DNA of 64,000 nucleotides from JAWWOW01 sp033851265 (GTDB lineage: Bacteria > Actinomycetota > Actinomycetes > JAWWOW01), in assembly GCA_033851265.1 (NCBI GenBank), contig JAWWOW010000007.1:194262-258261 (forward strand), read 5' to 3'. Both the position numbers and the translations under genes were made by a program. Positions 24,614 to 33,557 of this stretch are shown here, piece after piece; the stretch's first letter is position 1, and each line of letters starts with the position of its first letter. The notes below the pieces were generated by a model, which was not told the DNA's origin, made no database searches, and was given only the letters and a program-made list of their open reading frames with translations.

Positions 24614-25822
24614 TCAGGCGCTGGGCTCCGCACCGACGACGGAGACGAAGGACACGCACTCGCCGGGACCGCCGCCGAGGTTGTGCGTGAGAGCAAGTTT
24701 GCGTCCATTGGCGACGCTCGCGAGGCGCCGCTCTTCCGGAGCTTCACCGCGGAGCTGCAGCCACGCTTCGAACATCATGCGCAGTCCGGACGCGCCGATC
24801 GGATGCCCGAATGCCTTCAACCCGCCATCGGGGTTGACGGGCAGTTCGCCGTCGAGATCGAACGTCCCTGACAGCACGTCTTTCCAGCCTTGGCCTCGCT
24901 CGGAGAACCCGAGGTCTTCCATGAGCACCAGCTCGGTCGGCGTGAAGCAGTCGTGCACTTCCGCCATGGCCAGCTCACTGCGCGGGTCGGTCACCCCGGC
25001 TTGCTGGTAGGCGTCCTGTGCTGAAGCGACCACCTCAGGGAACGTCGTGAAGTCGTAGTCAGGGTCGATGACGCCACGCCCGGGACCGGCGATGAACGAC
25101 AACCCCTTCACATACAGCGGCTTGTCGGTGTAGCGCGACGCATCCTCCGCGCGCACGACAATCGCAGCTGCCGAACCGTCGGAAACACCAGAGCAGTCGA
25201 AGACACCCAGCATCCCCGCGATGCGCGGTGAGTTGCGGATCGTTTCCATCTCCACCGGCTTGCGAAACTGCGCGAGCGGGTTCTTGGCGCCGTTCTGGTG
25301 GTTCTTCCACGCGATACGTGTGATGACGTCCTTCATCTCTTCGAGATCGACGCCGTACTTCGCGGCGTACGCCGGTGCCAACAGGCTGAAGATCGCCGGC
25401 GCGGTCATCTCGCCGCGGCCGTCGTCGCCGGCACCGGGCACCGACCCGGAGACCAAGCCGGAGAAGCCGGAGTCCTTGAGTTTCTCGACCCCGGCGGCCA
25501 TCACAACGTCATAGGCGCCACTCGCAACGGCGTAGCAGGCATTGCGAAGCGACTCGGAGCCGGTCGCGCACATGTTCTCCAACCGGGTCACCGGCTTGTT
25601 CGGAAGGCGCAACGGACGCGACAGCGTCAGCCCCGACACTCCCGAGCCCATCGTGCCGAGCCAGAACGCATCGATGTCGTCCATCGTGATTCCGGCAGAT
25701 TTGGCCGCGGACGTCGTCGCGTCGACGAGCATGTCGTCAGTGGACCGGTCCCAATGCTCGCCGAACGGCGTGCAGCCCATGCCGATGATGGCGACCCTGT
25801 CGCGGATCCCGTGCGAGCCCAT
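24614..25822 (-). CDS. SCP-x-type thiolase / acetyl-CoA acetyltransferase
   Basis: Thiolase-superfamily protein of 402 aa. It has the active-site Cys in ENMCATGSESLRNA, GGLKAFGHPIGASG with the catalytic His, and the late THNLGGGPGECVSF motif as in sterol-carrier-protein-x thiolases. This would perform thiolytic chain shortening of branched or sterol-like acyl-CoAs. It is the last gene of a minus-strand beta-oxidation-like operon and is separated from the SDR upstream by 47 nt that include a palindrome. Confidence 0.92.
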   Translation of the reverse strand: MGSHGIRDRVAIIGMGCTPFGEHWDRSTDDMLVDATTSAAKSAGITMDDIDAFWLGTMGSGVSGLTLSRPLRLPNKPVTRLENMCATGSESLRNACYAVASGAYDVVMAAGVEKLKDSGFSGLVSGSVPGAGDDGRGEMTAPAIFSLLAPAYAAKYGVDLEEMKDVITRIAWKNHQNGAKNPLAQFRKPVEMETIRNSPRIAGMLGVFDCSGVSDGSAAAIVVRAEDASRYTDKPLYVKGLSFIAGPGRGVIDPDYDFTTFPEVVASAQDAYQQAGVTDPRSELAMAEVHDCFTPTELVLMEDLGFSERGQGWKDVLSGTFDLDGELPVNPDGGLKAFGHPIGASGLRMMFEAWLQLRGEAPEERRLASVANGRKLALTHNLGGGPGECVSFVSVVGAEPSA

Positions 25823-25857
25823 ATGCGCCTCCCGCGGACCATGTTCCTGCTAGCAGT

Positions 25858-25873
25858 ATGACGCGTCCGTCAT
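25858..25873. promoter_or_regulatory. palindrome ATGACG-N4-CGTCAT upstream of the thiolase gene
   Basis: Perfect 6-bp arms around CGTC, overlapping the stop of the SDR gene and lying 35 nt upstream of the thiolase start. TetR-family operators often look like this, so the thiolase may have its own regulated promoter. No adjacent regulator gene is present. Confidence 0.4.
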
Positions 25874-26634
25874 GTCGGCACACCGCCATCGACCGGAAAT
25901 ACCGCACCGGTGGTGTAGCTCGAGGCATCGCTTGCGAGGTAGATCGCGGTACCGACGATGTCTTCCGGTTCGCCTATCCGGCGCAACGCGGTCCGCGATT
26001 GGGTCGCTGCGAACGCGTCGTCGTCCCACGCCTTGGTCACGTCGGTGCGAAAGGCGCCGGGCATGATGCAGTTGACGCGGACCGTTGGCCCGAAGGTGTG
26101 GGCGAACGCGACAGTCATCGTGTTGAGCCCGGCCTTCGCTGCGGCGTACGGGACGATGTGCGGTGTCGGGTGGATAGAACCCACGCTCGAGATGTTGATG
26201 ATCGAGCCACCGTCGCCAGCGGCCATGCGCGTGCCCACGAGCGCGGTGAGCCTGAACGGCCCCTTCATGTTGACGCCGATGACGGTGTCCCAGAGCTTTT
26301 CCGTGACGTTCGCAACGCCGTCGTACAACGGGGACATGCCGGCGTTGTTGACCAACACGTCGACGCGACCGAACGCGTCGTATGCGGTCTCTACGAGGCC
26401 ATCCAGCTCGCCCCAGTGCCCGACGTGGCACGCATGAGCGAGCGCACGTCGGCCGAACCGCTCCTCGACCTCACGGGCCACCCCCGCGCAGTCGTCGAGC
26501 TTCCTGCTGGCAACGATGACGTCGGCGCCGGCTTCGGCGAACGCGAGGACCATTGCTCGACCGAGCCCCCGACTTCCTCCGGTGACGAGGGCTACCCGGC
26601 CGGAGAGGTCGAAGAGCTCGGAGCCGGGCTTCAC
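25870..26634 (-). CDS. short-chain dehydrogenase/reductase
   Basis: Classical SDR of 254 aa: TGGSRGLGR cofactor motif (about 18-26), NNAG, and the catalytic set Ser in INISSVGS with YAAAK (Tyr/Lys). The C terminus PVDGGVPT is typical of FabG-like enzymes. Starts at GTG 26634 in a GTGA overlap with the upstream SDR. The context suggests oxidation of a hydroxyacyl-CoA or cyclic alcohol intermediate. Confidence 0.92.
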   Translation of the reverse strand: MKPGSELFDLSGRVALVTGGSRGLGRAMVLAFAEAGADVIVASRKLDDCAGVAREVEERFGRRALAHACHVGHWGELDGLVETAYDAFGRVDVLVNNAGMSPLYDGVANVTEKLWDTVIGVNMKGPFRLTALVGTRMAAGDGGSIINISSVGSIHPTPHIVPYAAAKAGLNTMTVAFAHTFGPTVRVNCIMPGAFRTDVTKAWDDDAFAATQSRTALRRIGEPEDIVGTAIYLASDASSYTTGAVFPVDGGVPT

Positions 26635-27548
26635 TCCATCTCACGCAGGTAGTTTGGCGGGAGCCCCGGTCCGCGCTTGTCGAAGAGCTTGCGGCCCTGG
26701 CTGACGAGTTCGTCGGCATTCCAGGCGCGTCCACCCGCGTCGATCGTCGGACCGGGCTCAAACCCGTGTACCAGCTGGACGATCGGCCCACGGACGGCGA
26801 AGACCTGCCCGGTTATGTCGGCGGCCTCCGGGCTGGCGAGCCACACCACGACCGGCGAAATGTTCTCTGGCGCCCGGTCGTCGTAGTCGCCGCGCTCTCG
26901 CTCCGAGTAAGGCGCGAGGTCCTCCGTCATTCGGGTGCGTGCACGCGGCGCGATGGCGTTGACCGTCACGCCGACTCGCTGGAGCTCGCGTGCCATGACG
27001 AGTGTCATCGAGGCGATGCCGCTCTTAGCGGCTGCATAGTTGACCTGGCCGACGTTGCCGTAGAGCCCCGACTCGCTCGACGTGTTGATGATGCGGCCGT
27101 AGACCTCGTCGCCGGCTTTGGATCGCGCCCGCCAGTAGCGCGCCGCGAACGTCGACGGGGCAAAGTGACCCTTGAGGTGGACGGTGATGACGGCGTCCCA
27201 GTCCTCCTCATCGATGTTGAAGCTCATCTTGTCGCGCAGGATGCCGGCGTTGTTGACGAGGATGTCGAGCCCGCCGAACGCGTCGACGGCTTGCTGGATC
27301 AGCGCCTCGGCGGCTCTCCAGTCCGCGACGCTGTCGAAGTTGGCAACGGCCTCTCCGCCGGCGGCGACGATCTCATCGACGACCTGCTGGGCCGGCCGGT
27401 CTCCCTCGGTCGCGCTGCCATCGCGGGAGATGCCCGGGTCGTTGACCACAACGCGCGCGCCTTCGGCGGCGAGCGCAAGTGCATGCGATCGACCCAGACC
27501 ACGCCCGGCACCTGTGACAATCGCGACCTTGCCGTCGAGCAGGCTCAC
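26631..27548 (-). CDS. SDR of the 17-beta-HSD4/MFE-2 type
   Basis: SDR of 305 aa with TGAGRGLGRSHALALAAEGA, VVNDPGISRDGS, NNAG and the catalytic INTSSESG...YAAAKSG. The VVND(P/L)G...RDG insertion and YGNVGQVNY are hallmarks of the (3R)-hydroxyacyl-CoA dehydrogenase domain of multifunctional enzyme 2. The C-terminal extension of about 50 residues is longer than the basic fold. Linked by GTGA overlaps on both sides. It is paralogous to the divergent SDR at 30809. Confidence 0.92.
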   Translation of the reverse strand: MSLLDGKVAIVTGAGRGLGRSHALALAAEGARVVVNDPGISRDGSATEGDRPAQQVVDEIVAAGGEAVANFDSVADWRAAEALIQQAVDAFGGLDILVNNAGILRDKMSFNIDEEDWDAVITVHLKGHFAPSTFAARYWRARSKAGDEVYGRIINTSSESGLYGNVGQVNYAAAKSGIASMTLVMARELQRVGVTVNAIAPRARTRMTEDLAPYSERERGDYDDRAPENISPVVVWLASPEAADITGQVFAVRGPIVQLVHGFEPGPTIDAGGRAWNADELVSQGRKLFDKRGPGLPPNYLREME

Positions 27549-28972
27549 TTATCGCTCCTAGCCGGACGTGCTTTCCAGAAGTAGTTGTGAATTCCGGACG
27601 CGGTGACCAGCCGGCGGAACGTCATCTCGACGCGCAGCCCGATGTCGACTTCGCTCTCGGCCGCGTCAGTGAGCTCGCAGCGGAAGCGGCCCCCGCCGTC
27701 AAAGTCGACGACGACGACGAGCATCGGCGGGTTGAGGGAGTAGGCCAACCGATCGATGGTGTACGTCGCCACGGTGCCGGGCACATCCGCGAGCGGATCG
27801 GTGGCCATCTCATCGACCGAGCGACAGTTGAGACAGACCCGCCCCGGCGGCAGATGCCGGGTGCCGCAACGCGTGCACTTGCTGGCGATGAACCCGAACT
27901 TCCAGTCGGCTCGACGGAGTGCAGGAGGGGCGTACGGCGGCGCCGGGTCGGGTCGGCGCGGCGTTTCGCGGTCGAGGAAGCCGCGCCACGTCAAGAACGC
28001 TGCGTAGTCCAGGTCGGTTGAGCCGCCGGCGATCTGGTCGGCGACAGACCTCGCGGCCCGTTTCTGCCGAAGCGCATCCGTAGTGCGCAGCAGCAGCGCG
28101 GTCGCGCCGTCCGCGAGAACGACAACGAGGATCGTCTGGTCAGGCTCCGCCCGGTCGAGCACGTCGGCGAGCAAGAGGCCGGCTTGCGCAGTGCCCGCGT
28201 TGCCGATGACATCGGTGCGGTCCGGCGTGATCGCCTCGGCGCGCGCACCGATCGAGCGGCCGACTGCCTTGGCGGCGCGGCCGTGCAGCCCGGCGACGAC
28301 CACGTGGTCGACCTGATCTGGTGTGAGCGCGGCTTGCTTCAGCGCGTCCGCGACTGCGGCTTCCGCCAACGGCACGTAGGCCTCTTCGCCGAAGCGTTCC
28401 TCCCAGCCACGCGACGTCGCCGCGCCGGGAAGCCGCCACCGGTCGAGAAACTCCTCGGTGGTCGACGCGTGTGCGGTGAGCTCGGCGATGACGGGGTCGC
28501 TGGAGTCGCTGGGGCCGAACACGAACGCCGCGGCACCATCGCCACCATTGCTCTCGTCAGCACTGCCCGGCAGTCCGGTGCGGATGTCGGCTGTGACAGC
28601 CAGCGTGGTGACCGGGGATTGGGCAGCGGCCACGAACGCGCCGACCCCAGAGCGCGGCGAACCACCCATGTCGACCGCGAGCACGTCGTCAGCCAGGTTG
28701 AGCGCGGCATGGATCGCGGTCGCGTTGGTCTTGTCCAAGTACGCCGGGCTCGCTGTCGCGAAAAACAGTTGGCGTACTGCCGAACGGTCACCCAACCCGG
28801 CCAGAGCGACACGACTCGCCTCGACTCCCATCGAGGTGCTGTCCTCGTCGTACGACGCGACTGCACGCGTCCCCTTGCCGCCACCGGACCGCAGTGCAGC
28901 ACGGATCGCCGACCGGTCGAGACGGTGGTACGGCACATACGCGCCGTACGCGACGATTCCGCTGAAACTCAT
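27545..28972 (-). CDS. HMG-CoA synthase-like / OB-fold (DUF35) fusion protein
   Basis: Protein of 475 aa. The N-terminal two-thirds follow the ketosynthase/HMG-CoA synthase fold (GIVAYGAYVPYHRL, then FFATASPAYLDKTNATAIHAAL, and DQVDHVVVAGLHG). The C-terminal part is a rubredoxin-like zinc ribbon (CTRCGTRHLPPGRVCLNC) plus an OB-fold (GTVATYTIDR), the acyl-CoA-binding DUF35 module. At the usual nucleophile position the sequence is VDMGGSPRSGVGAF, with no Cys, so the condensing activity is probably altered or lost. DUF35 proteins usually partner SCP-x-type thiolases, and such a thiolase is encoded downstream. A minus-strand TATAGT (29002-28997) and GGGAGGGG support a promoter and the ATG at 28972. 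Confidence 0.88.
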   Translation of the reverse strand: MSFSGIVAYGAYVPYHRLDRSAIRAALRSGGGKGTRAVASYDEDSTSMGVEASRVALAGLGDRSAVRQLFFATASPAYLDKTNATAIHAALNLADDVLAVDMGGSPRSGVGAFVAAAQSPVTTLAVTADIRTGLPGSADESNGGDGAAAFVFGPSDSSDPVIAELTAHASTTEEFLDRWRLPGAATSRGWEERFGEEAYVPLAEAAVADALKQAALTPDQVDHVVVAGLHGRAAKAVGRSIGARAEAITPDRTDVIGNAGTAQAGLLLADVLDRAEPDQTILVVVLADGATALLLRTTDALRQKRAARSVADQIAGGSTDLDYAAFLTWRGFLDRETPRRPDPAPPYAPPALRRADWKFGFIASKCTRCGTRHLPPGRVCLNCRSVDEMATDPLADVPGTVATYTIDRLAYSLNPPMLVVVVDFDGGGRFRCELTDAAESEVDIGLRVEMTFRRLVTASGIHNYFWKARPARSDK

Positions 28973-29021
28973 GACCCCTCCCGCGTCGAGGCTTGGACTA
29001 TAAACGCGGCGAACTCAGCGC

Positions 29022-29489
29022 TCAGAAGTAGACCCGACCAACGTGCTCGGCAACGCAGGCAGGGCGCTCGCCGCCCTCGACTTCGATCGTGCTGCGCACG
29101 ACGACCTGCACGCCGCCCTCGACGTCGGTTGCCTCGATGAGTTCGGACCGCGCGCGGACCCGAGCGCCGACCTTTACCGGGCTGGGGAACCGCACTTTGT
29201 TGAGCCCGTAGTTCACCCGCATCCGCGCTCCGTCGATCGTGTAGATCTGACCGACGAGGTGGGGCAGCAGCGCCAACGTCAGGTATCCATGGGCGATCGT
29301 GGTGCCGAACGGACCGTCCTCGGCGCGCTCCGGGTCGACATGGATCCACTGGTGATCGTCGGTCGCGCTCGCGAACTGGTCGATCCGATGCTGGTCGATG
29401 GTCAGCCAGTCACTGTGGCCGAGTTCCTGGCCGACCGCTGCGTGGATGTCGGCCGCGCTCGAGAGGACCTTCACGACCGGGCCGTCCAT
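29022..29489 (-). CDS. MaoC-family (R)-hydratase
   Basis: Hot-dog-fold dehydratase of 155 aa with the hydratase pattern FASATDDHQWIHVDPERA (catalytic Asp and His) and GPFGTTIAHGYLTLALLPHL. It would hydrate trans-enoyl-CoA to (3R)-hydroxyacyl-CoA, matching the MFE-2-type dehydrogenase in the same operon. Begins 12 nt after the CoA-transferase stop. ATG 29489 has no clear ribosome site; an internal GTG 15 nt later is an alternative. Confidence 0.92.
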   Translation of the reverse strand: MDGPVVKVLSSAADIHAAVGQELGHSDWLTIDQHRIDQFASATDDHQWIHVDPERAEDGPFGTTIAHGYLTLALLPHLVGQIYTIDGARMRVNYGLNKVRFPSPVKVGARVRARSELIEATDVEGGVQVVVRSTIEVEGGERPACVAEHVGRVYF

Positions 29490-29501
29490 TCGTGGGACAT
29501 C

Positions 29502-30683
29502 TCAGACGACACCCGAGGCATGCAGCGACCCGATGGCCGAGGCGTCGTACCCGAGTTCGGTGAGGATCGCGTCGGTGTGCTGACCGACAGCTGGGACGGC
29601 ATCGGTGCGTTGGTCCCACCCGCTGACGATCGGTGGGGAAAGCAGCTCGCGCAGGGTGCCGGCCGGTGACTCGATGTCTACCCACCGCCCGCGTTGGTGC
29701 AGTTGCGGATGGTCGATGACGTCGCGCACCTCGTTGTAGGTCCCGTTGCCGATACCGGCGTCGTCGGCGATCTGTTGGATCTCTGCGAGCGTGCGCTGTC
29801 GGGCCCAGCTCGTTATTGCTGCGTCCAACGTGGCGCGGTCCTTGCATCGGTCGACGTTGCGCCGGTAGCGCTCGTCGGCAGCGAGGTCAGGCCGGTCGAG
29901 CACTTGCAGGCAAAGCCGTTGCCATTCCGCGTCGTTCGTCGTGCCGAGGACGACGGTCTTGCCATCGCTCGTCGGGTAACCGCCGTACGGCGCCACCGCT
30001 GGCGAGCTGAGTCCGTTGGGTGGCCGTTCCTCACCCGTTGCCATCGTGTACTGCAACGCGAAGCCCATGAGGTCAGTGATGACATCGAAGAGGCTGATGG
30101 CGATGGCCGCACCCTGTCCCGACTTCTCCCGCTGGTAGAGCGCGGCGAGGATGCTCGAGAACGCGTACAGACCGGTGCCGACGTCGGCAACCGCGATGCC
30201 CGGCTTGGCTGGTGCCCCCGGCGTTCCCGTGATGGAACACGAACCGGCTTCGGATTGAACGAGCAGGTCATAGGCCCGCTTGTGGTCATAGGGCCCACCA
30301 ACGCCGTACCCGGAGATGTCGACCGCGATGAGGCGGGGAAAGCGTTCGACGAGCGTCTCGGCGTCAACCCCAAGGCGCCGAGCGGCCCCGGGCGCGAAGT
30401 TCTGTACGACGATGTCGGCCTTCGGCAGCAGCCGATCGAGCACCGCGGCGCCCTCGGGAGTCCTGGCATCGAGCGACAGTGACTCCTTGTTGCGGTTGAT
30501 CCAGACGAACATCGACGACATGCCGTTGACGACGTCGTCGAACTCGCGGGTGAAGTCGCCGCCCCTCGGGTGCTCGATCTTGATGACGCGGGCTCCGAGG
30601 TCGCCGAGGTTGCGCGTGCACATCGGAGCCGCGACGGCCTGTTCGAAGGCAACCACGACGAGACCGTCGAGAGGCAGGCTCAT
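29502..30683 (-). CDS. CaiB/BaiF-type CoA-transferase (class III)
   Basis: CoA-transferase of 393 aa with the family start LDGLVVVAFEQAVAAPMCTRNLGDLGARVIKIE, then NRNKESLSLD and IAVADVGTGLYA, whose Asp is the expected catalytic residue. It would activate a carboxylic acid by CoA transfer at the head of the degradation operon. In-frame sequence upstream of ATG 30683 does not fit the family, so that ATG is used. It is the first gene of the minus-strand set that continues to 24614. Confidence 0.92.
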   Translation of the reverse strand: MSLPLDGLVVVAFEQAVAAPMCTRNLGDLGARVIKIEHPRGGDFTREFDDVVNGMSSMFVWINRNKESLSLDARTPEGAAVLDRLLPKADIVVQNFAPGAARRLGVDAETLVERFPRLIAVDISGYGVGGPYDHKRAYDLLVQSEAGSCSITGTPGAPAKPGIAVADVGTGLYAFSSILAALYQREKSGQGAAIAISLFDVITDLMGFALQYTMATGEERPPNGLSSPAVAPYGGYPTSDGKTVVLGTTNDAEWQRLCLQVLDRPDLAADERYRRNVDRCKDRATLDAAITSWARQRTLAEIQQIADDAGIGNGTYNEVRDVIDHPQLHQRGRWVDIESPAGTLRELLSPPIVSGWDQRTDAVPAVGQHTDAILTELGYDASAIGSLHASGVV

Positions 30684-30808
30684 GGACGTCGACTTTCCCA
30701 CGCCCTGTATCCGACGCAGAACGAGGCCCCGCAGGCACCCCTTCGACGACGACCAACTCGGGTCAGGGATCCTTGTCTCTCGGGTAGCCATACAGGAACG
30801 GAGCAATA

Positions 30809-31738
30809 GTGAGCGGGATTTGCGAAGGACGTGTCGTGATCGTGACGGGTGCTGGGGGCGGCATTGGTCGCTCACACGCACTCATGTTTGCGCGCGAAGG
30901 CGCGAAGGTCGTTGTGAACGATCTGGGTGGGTCGCGGGATGGCAGCGGATCATCGACGGGTCCAGCGCAAGCCGTTGTCGACGAGATCACAGCCGCCGGC
31001 GGCACAGCTGTTGCTAACACTGAGGACATCTCGACGTGGGACGGCGCGGAGCGACTCGTCAACCAGGCGATCGAGACCTTCGGCACCCTGGACGTCCTCG
31101 TCAACAATGCGGGCATTCTCCGCGACAAGATGCTCGTCAACATGAGCGAGGAGGAGTGGGACGCCGTCGTCAAGGTGCATCTCAAGGGCACCTTCCTGCC
31201 TTCCCGCCACGCCGCGGCCTACTGGCGCGAGAAGTCCAAGGCCGGCCAGGAAGTCGACGCACGGATCATCAACACAACGTCGCCATCGGGCATTTTCGGC
31301 AACGTCGGACAGACCAACTACGGCGCTGCGAAGGCCGGTATCGCGACGTTCTCGGTCATCGCTGCGCAGGAGCTCGGGCGGTATGGCGTGTCCGTCAACG
31401 CCATCGCCCCAACCGCGCTGACCCGGATGACTGAAGACCTGGAGTTCGTGCAGCTGTTGGGTGCAGGCAAGCGTGACGACTACGACCCCCTCGCGCCCGA
31501 GAACATCTCACCGCTCGTCGTCTGGCTGGGCAGTTCAGCGGCTCGTCACGTCACCGGCCGGGTGTTCTCGATCCTGGGCGGCAAGATCGCCGTTGCCGAA
31601 GGATGGGTCAACGGCCCGTCCGTCGAGCGCGACGGCTACTGGACTCCCGGCGAGCTCGGTGAGGTCATCCCCGAACTGGTGAGCGAGGCCGCGCCGAACG
31701 CCAACATGCTGGGCACGCGCGAGGTACCGGTCTCCTAA
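30809..31738 (+). CDS. SDR of the 17-beta-HSD4/MFE-2 type (divergent)
   Basis: SDR of 309 aa: TGAGGGIGRSHALMFAREGA, VVNDLGGSRDGSGSS, NNAG and catalytic INTTSPSG...YGAAKAG. It is a paralogue of the gene at 26631 with an extended C-terminal region (VAEGWVNGPSVERDGYW). Start GTG 30809 follows a GGAG eight bases upstream. It diverges from the CoA-transferase across 125 bp, in which no clear operator is seen. Confidence 0.92.
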   Translation: MSGICEGRVVIVTGAGGGIGRSHALMFAREGAKVVVNDLGGSRDGSGSSTGPAQAVVDEITAAGGTAVANTEDISTWDGAERLVNQAIETFGTLDVLVNNAGILRDKMLVNMSEEEWDAVVKVHLKGTFLPSRHAAAYWREKSKAGQEVDARIINTTSPSGIFGNVGQTNYGAAKAGIATFSVIAAQELGRYGVSVNAIAPTALTRMTEDLEFVQLLGAGKRDDYDPLAPENISPLVVWLGSSAARHVTGRVFSILGGKIAVAEGWVNGPSVERDGYWTPGELGEVIPELVSEAAPNANMLGTREVPVS

Positions 31739-31816
31739 GCGCCGGGTACCGATCACAGCGGAGCTCATCGCTACCATTCCGCCCGGGACGCCGCCGCGGC
31801 GGAAGGGTGATATCGC

Positions 31817-32347
31817 GTGGAGATCGTCGACGCCGTCAACGTCGCTTCGCTGCTTCTTCGCGTCGCGATCGGGATCACGATGTTGGCCCACGGTTATAAC
31901 CACGCATTCGGTGGCGGCAAGCTGCCCGGCACAGCGCGGTGGTTCGAGTCGATCGGCATCCGACCGGGGCGCGTCCATGCGCTGTTCGCCACGATGACCG
32001 AGCTCGGCGCGGGCACCATGCTGCTGCTCGGTGTGCTGACGCCGTTAGCGGCCGCAGGAGTCGTCGGCACGATGCTGGTCGCGTTGATCTCGAACCACTT
32101 GAAGAACGGTTTCTTCATCTTCCGGCCCGGCGAGGGTTACGAGTACGTCCTGTTCATCACGCTCGCGACGTGTGCCCTGGGTGCGCTCGGTGGCGGCGAA
32201 TGGTCGGTTGACCATGCGCTGAAGATCGACGACAACCTGATTGGTTGGCGGGGTCTCGGCATCGCAGCGGGCGCCGGTGCAGCAGGTGCGGCGTTGCTCC
32301 TCGTCACGTCGTGGCGCCCCAGCCGGGCTACCAAGAAGACTACGTAA
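31817..32347 (+). CDS. DoxX-family membrane protein
   Basis: Protein of 176 aa with four hydrophobic segments and the DoxX pattern LLRVAIGITMLAHGYNHAFGGGK and TELGAGTMLLLGVLTP. Family members are quinone-linked or redox-associated membrane proteins of mostly undefined function. GTG 31817 follows AAGGGTGA. It is 13 nt upstream of a ferredoxin reductase gene, with which it may be cotranscribed. Confidence 0.88.
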   Translation: MEIVDAVNVASLLLRVAIGITMLAHGYNHAFGGGKLPGTARWFESIGIRPGRVHALFATMTELGAGTMLLLGVLTPLAAAGVVGTMLVALISNHLKNGFFIFRPGEGYEYVLFITLATCALGALGGGEWSVDHALKIDDNLIGWRGLGIAAGAGAAGAALLLVTSWRPSRATKKTT

Positions 32348-32360
32348 CGTTCGACCAACA

Positions 32361-33551
32361 ATGAGGGTCGTCGTTGTCGGTGCAGGTTTGGCCGGTCTGC
32401 GAACAGTCGAGCACTTGCGGCAGCTTGGCCACGCCGGACCGTTGACGCTCCTCGGCGCAGAGATGCATCTCCCGTACGACCGGCCTCCGCTCTCCAAAGA
32501 AGTGCTGCGTGGGGAACGTCCAATTGTCTACCTGCGCGACGCGAGCAAGTACGCCGAGCTGGACCTCGATCTGCGCCTGGGTACGGCGGCGGTAGCACTT
32601 GATGCGGGGCAACGGACGGTGGCACTCTCGGACGGCGAGCAGGTGCCGTTTGACTCGCTCGTCATTGCGACGGGAGCGACGCCGCGCACGCTTCCTGGGA
32701 GCGAACATCTGAGCGGCGTACACACACTGCGAACACTGGATGACAGCGCTGCGCTGCACGAGCAACTAGTGCAGGCCGGCGCGGTGGCCGTGGTCGGTGG
32801 CGGCTTCATCGGCTGTGAGGTCGCGGCGAGCGCTCGCAAACTCGGTGCCGAAGTGACACTTGTCGAGGCGTTGCCCGAACTGCTCATTCGTGCGCTGGGT
32901 GAGGAGGTCGGGAGAGAGGTCGCGGCGCTGCACGAACGCAATGGAGTCCAGGTTCGCCTTGGCGTAGCCGTGCAGGCGATTGAGGGAGACGGGCGCGTCG
33001 AGCGCCTCGTTCTCGCCGACGGAACAGTTATCGCCGCGGCCAACGTCGTCGTTGGGCTTGGTGTGCGCCCGGAGACGGACTGGCTGGACGGCTCCGGCCT
33101 GACCATCGACAACGGCGTGGTTTGCGACCGATGGTGTGAGACAAACGTGTCGGGAGTCTTTGCGGTCGGAGATATGTCTCGGTGGTTCAACGAACCAACC
33201 GCCCGCCATGAGCGGGTCGAGCACTGGACCAACGCAGCCGAGCAGGCCGCGGTTGTCGCGCACAACGTGCTTGCCACTCCGGCCGATCGCCAGGTCTATG
33301 CACCCGTGCCGTACTTCTGGAGTGATCAGTACGACGTAAAGATCCAGGCACTGGGCTTCCCGTCTCCCGATGACGATGTGCAGCTATACAAAGCCGGACC
33401 CCATCAGCGCACCGTCGCGTTGTACGCAGCGGCCGGGATACTCACCGCGGTCGTCGGCTTCTCCGCCACCGCGACGGTGATGAGACTCCGCCCACTGTTG
33501 GCCGGCCGCGCTTCGTTGGCCGAGGCCGCTGTGGCCATCGGCGAGCCCTAG
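32361..33551 (+). CDS. FAD-dependent NAD(P)H:ferredoxin reductase
   Basis: Flavoprotein of 396 aa of the putidaredoxin-reductase/BphA4 type. It has the N-terminal FAD motif VVGAGLAGLRT, the family signature YDRPPLSKEVL, the NAD motif VVGGGFIGCEVAA, and the second FAD motif FAVGDMSRW. It would pass electrons to a ferredoxin serving a cytochrome P450 or Rieske oxygenase; neither partner is in the window. ATG 32361 is chosen from the conserved N terminus. Confidence 0.92.
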   Translation: MRVVVVGAGLAGLRTVEHLRQLGHAGPLTLLGAEMHLPYDRPPLSKEVLRGERPIVYLRDASKYAELDLDLRLGTAAVALDAGQRTVALSDGEQVPFDSLVIATGATPRTLPGSEHLSGVHTLRTLDDSAALHEQLVQAGAVAVVGGGFIGCEVAASARKLGAEVTLVEALPELLIRALGEEVGREVAALHERNGVQVRLGVAVQAIEGDGRVERLVLADGTVIAAANVVVGLGVRPETDWLDGSGLTIDNGVVCDRWCETNVSGVFAVGDMSRWFNEPTARHERVEHWTNAAEQAAVVAHNVLATPADRQVYAPVPYFWSDQYDVKIQALGFPSPDDDVQLYKAGPHQRTVALYAAAGILTAVVGFSATATVMRLRPLLAGRASLAEAAVAIGEP

Positions 33552-33557
33552 CCGACG

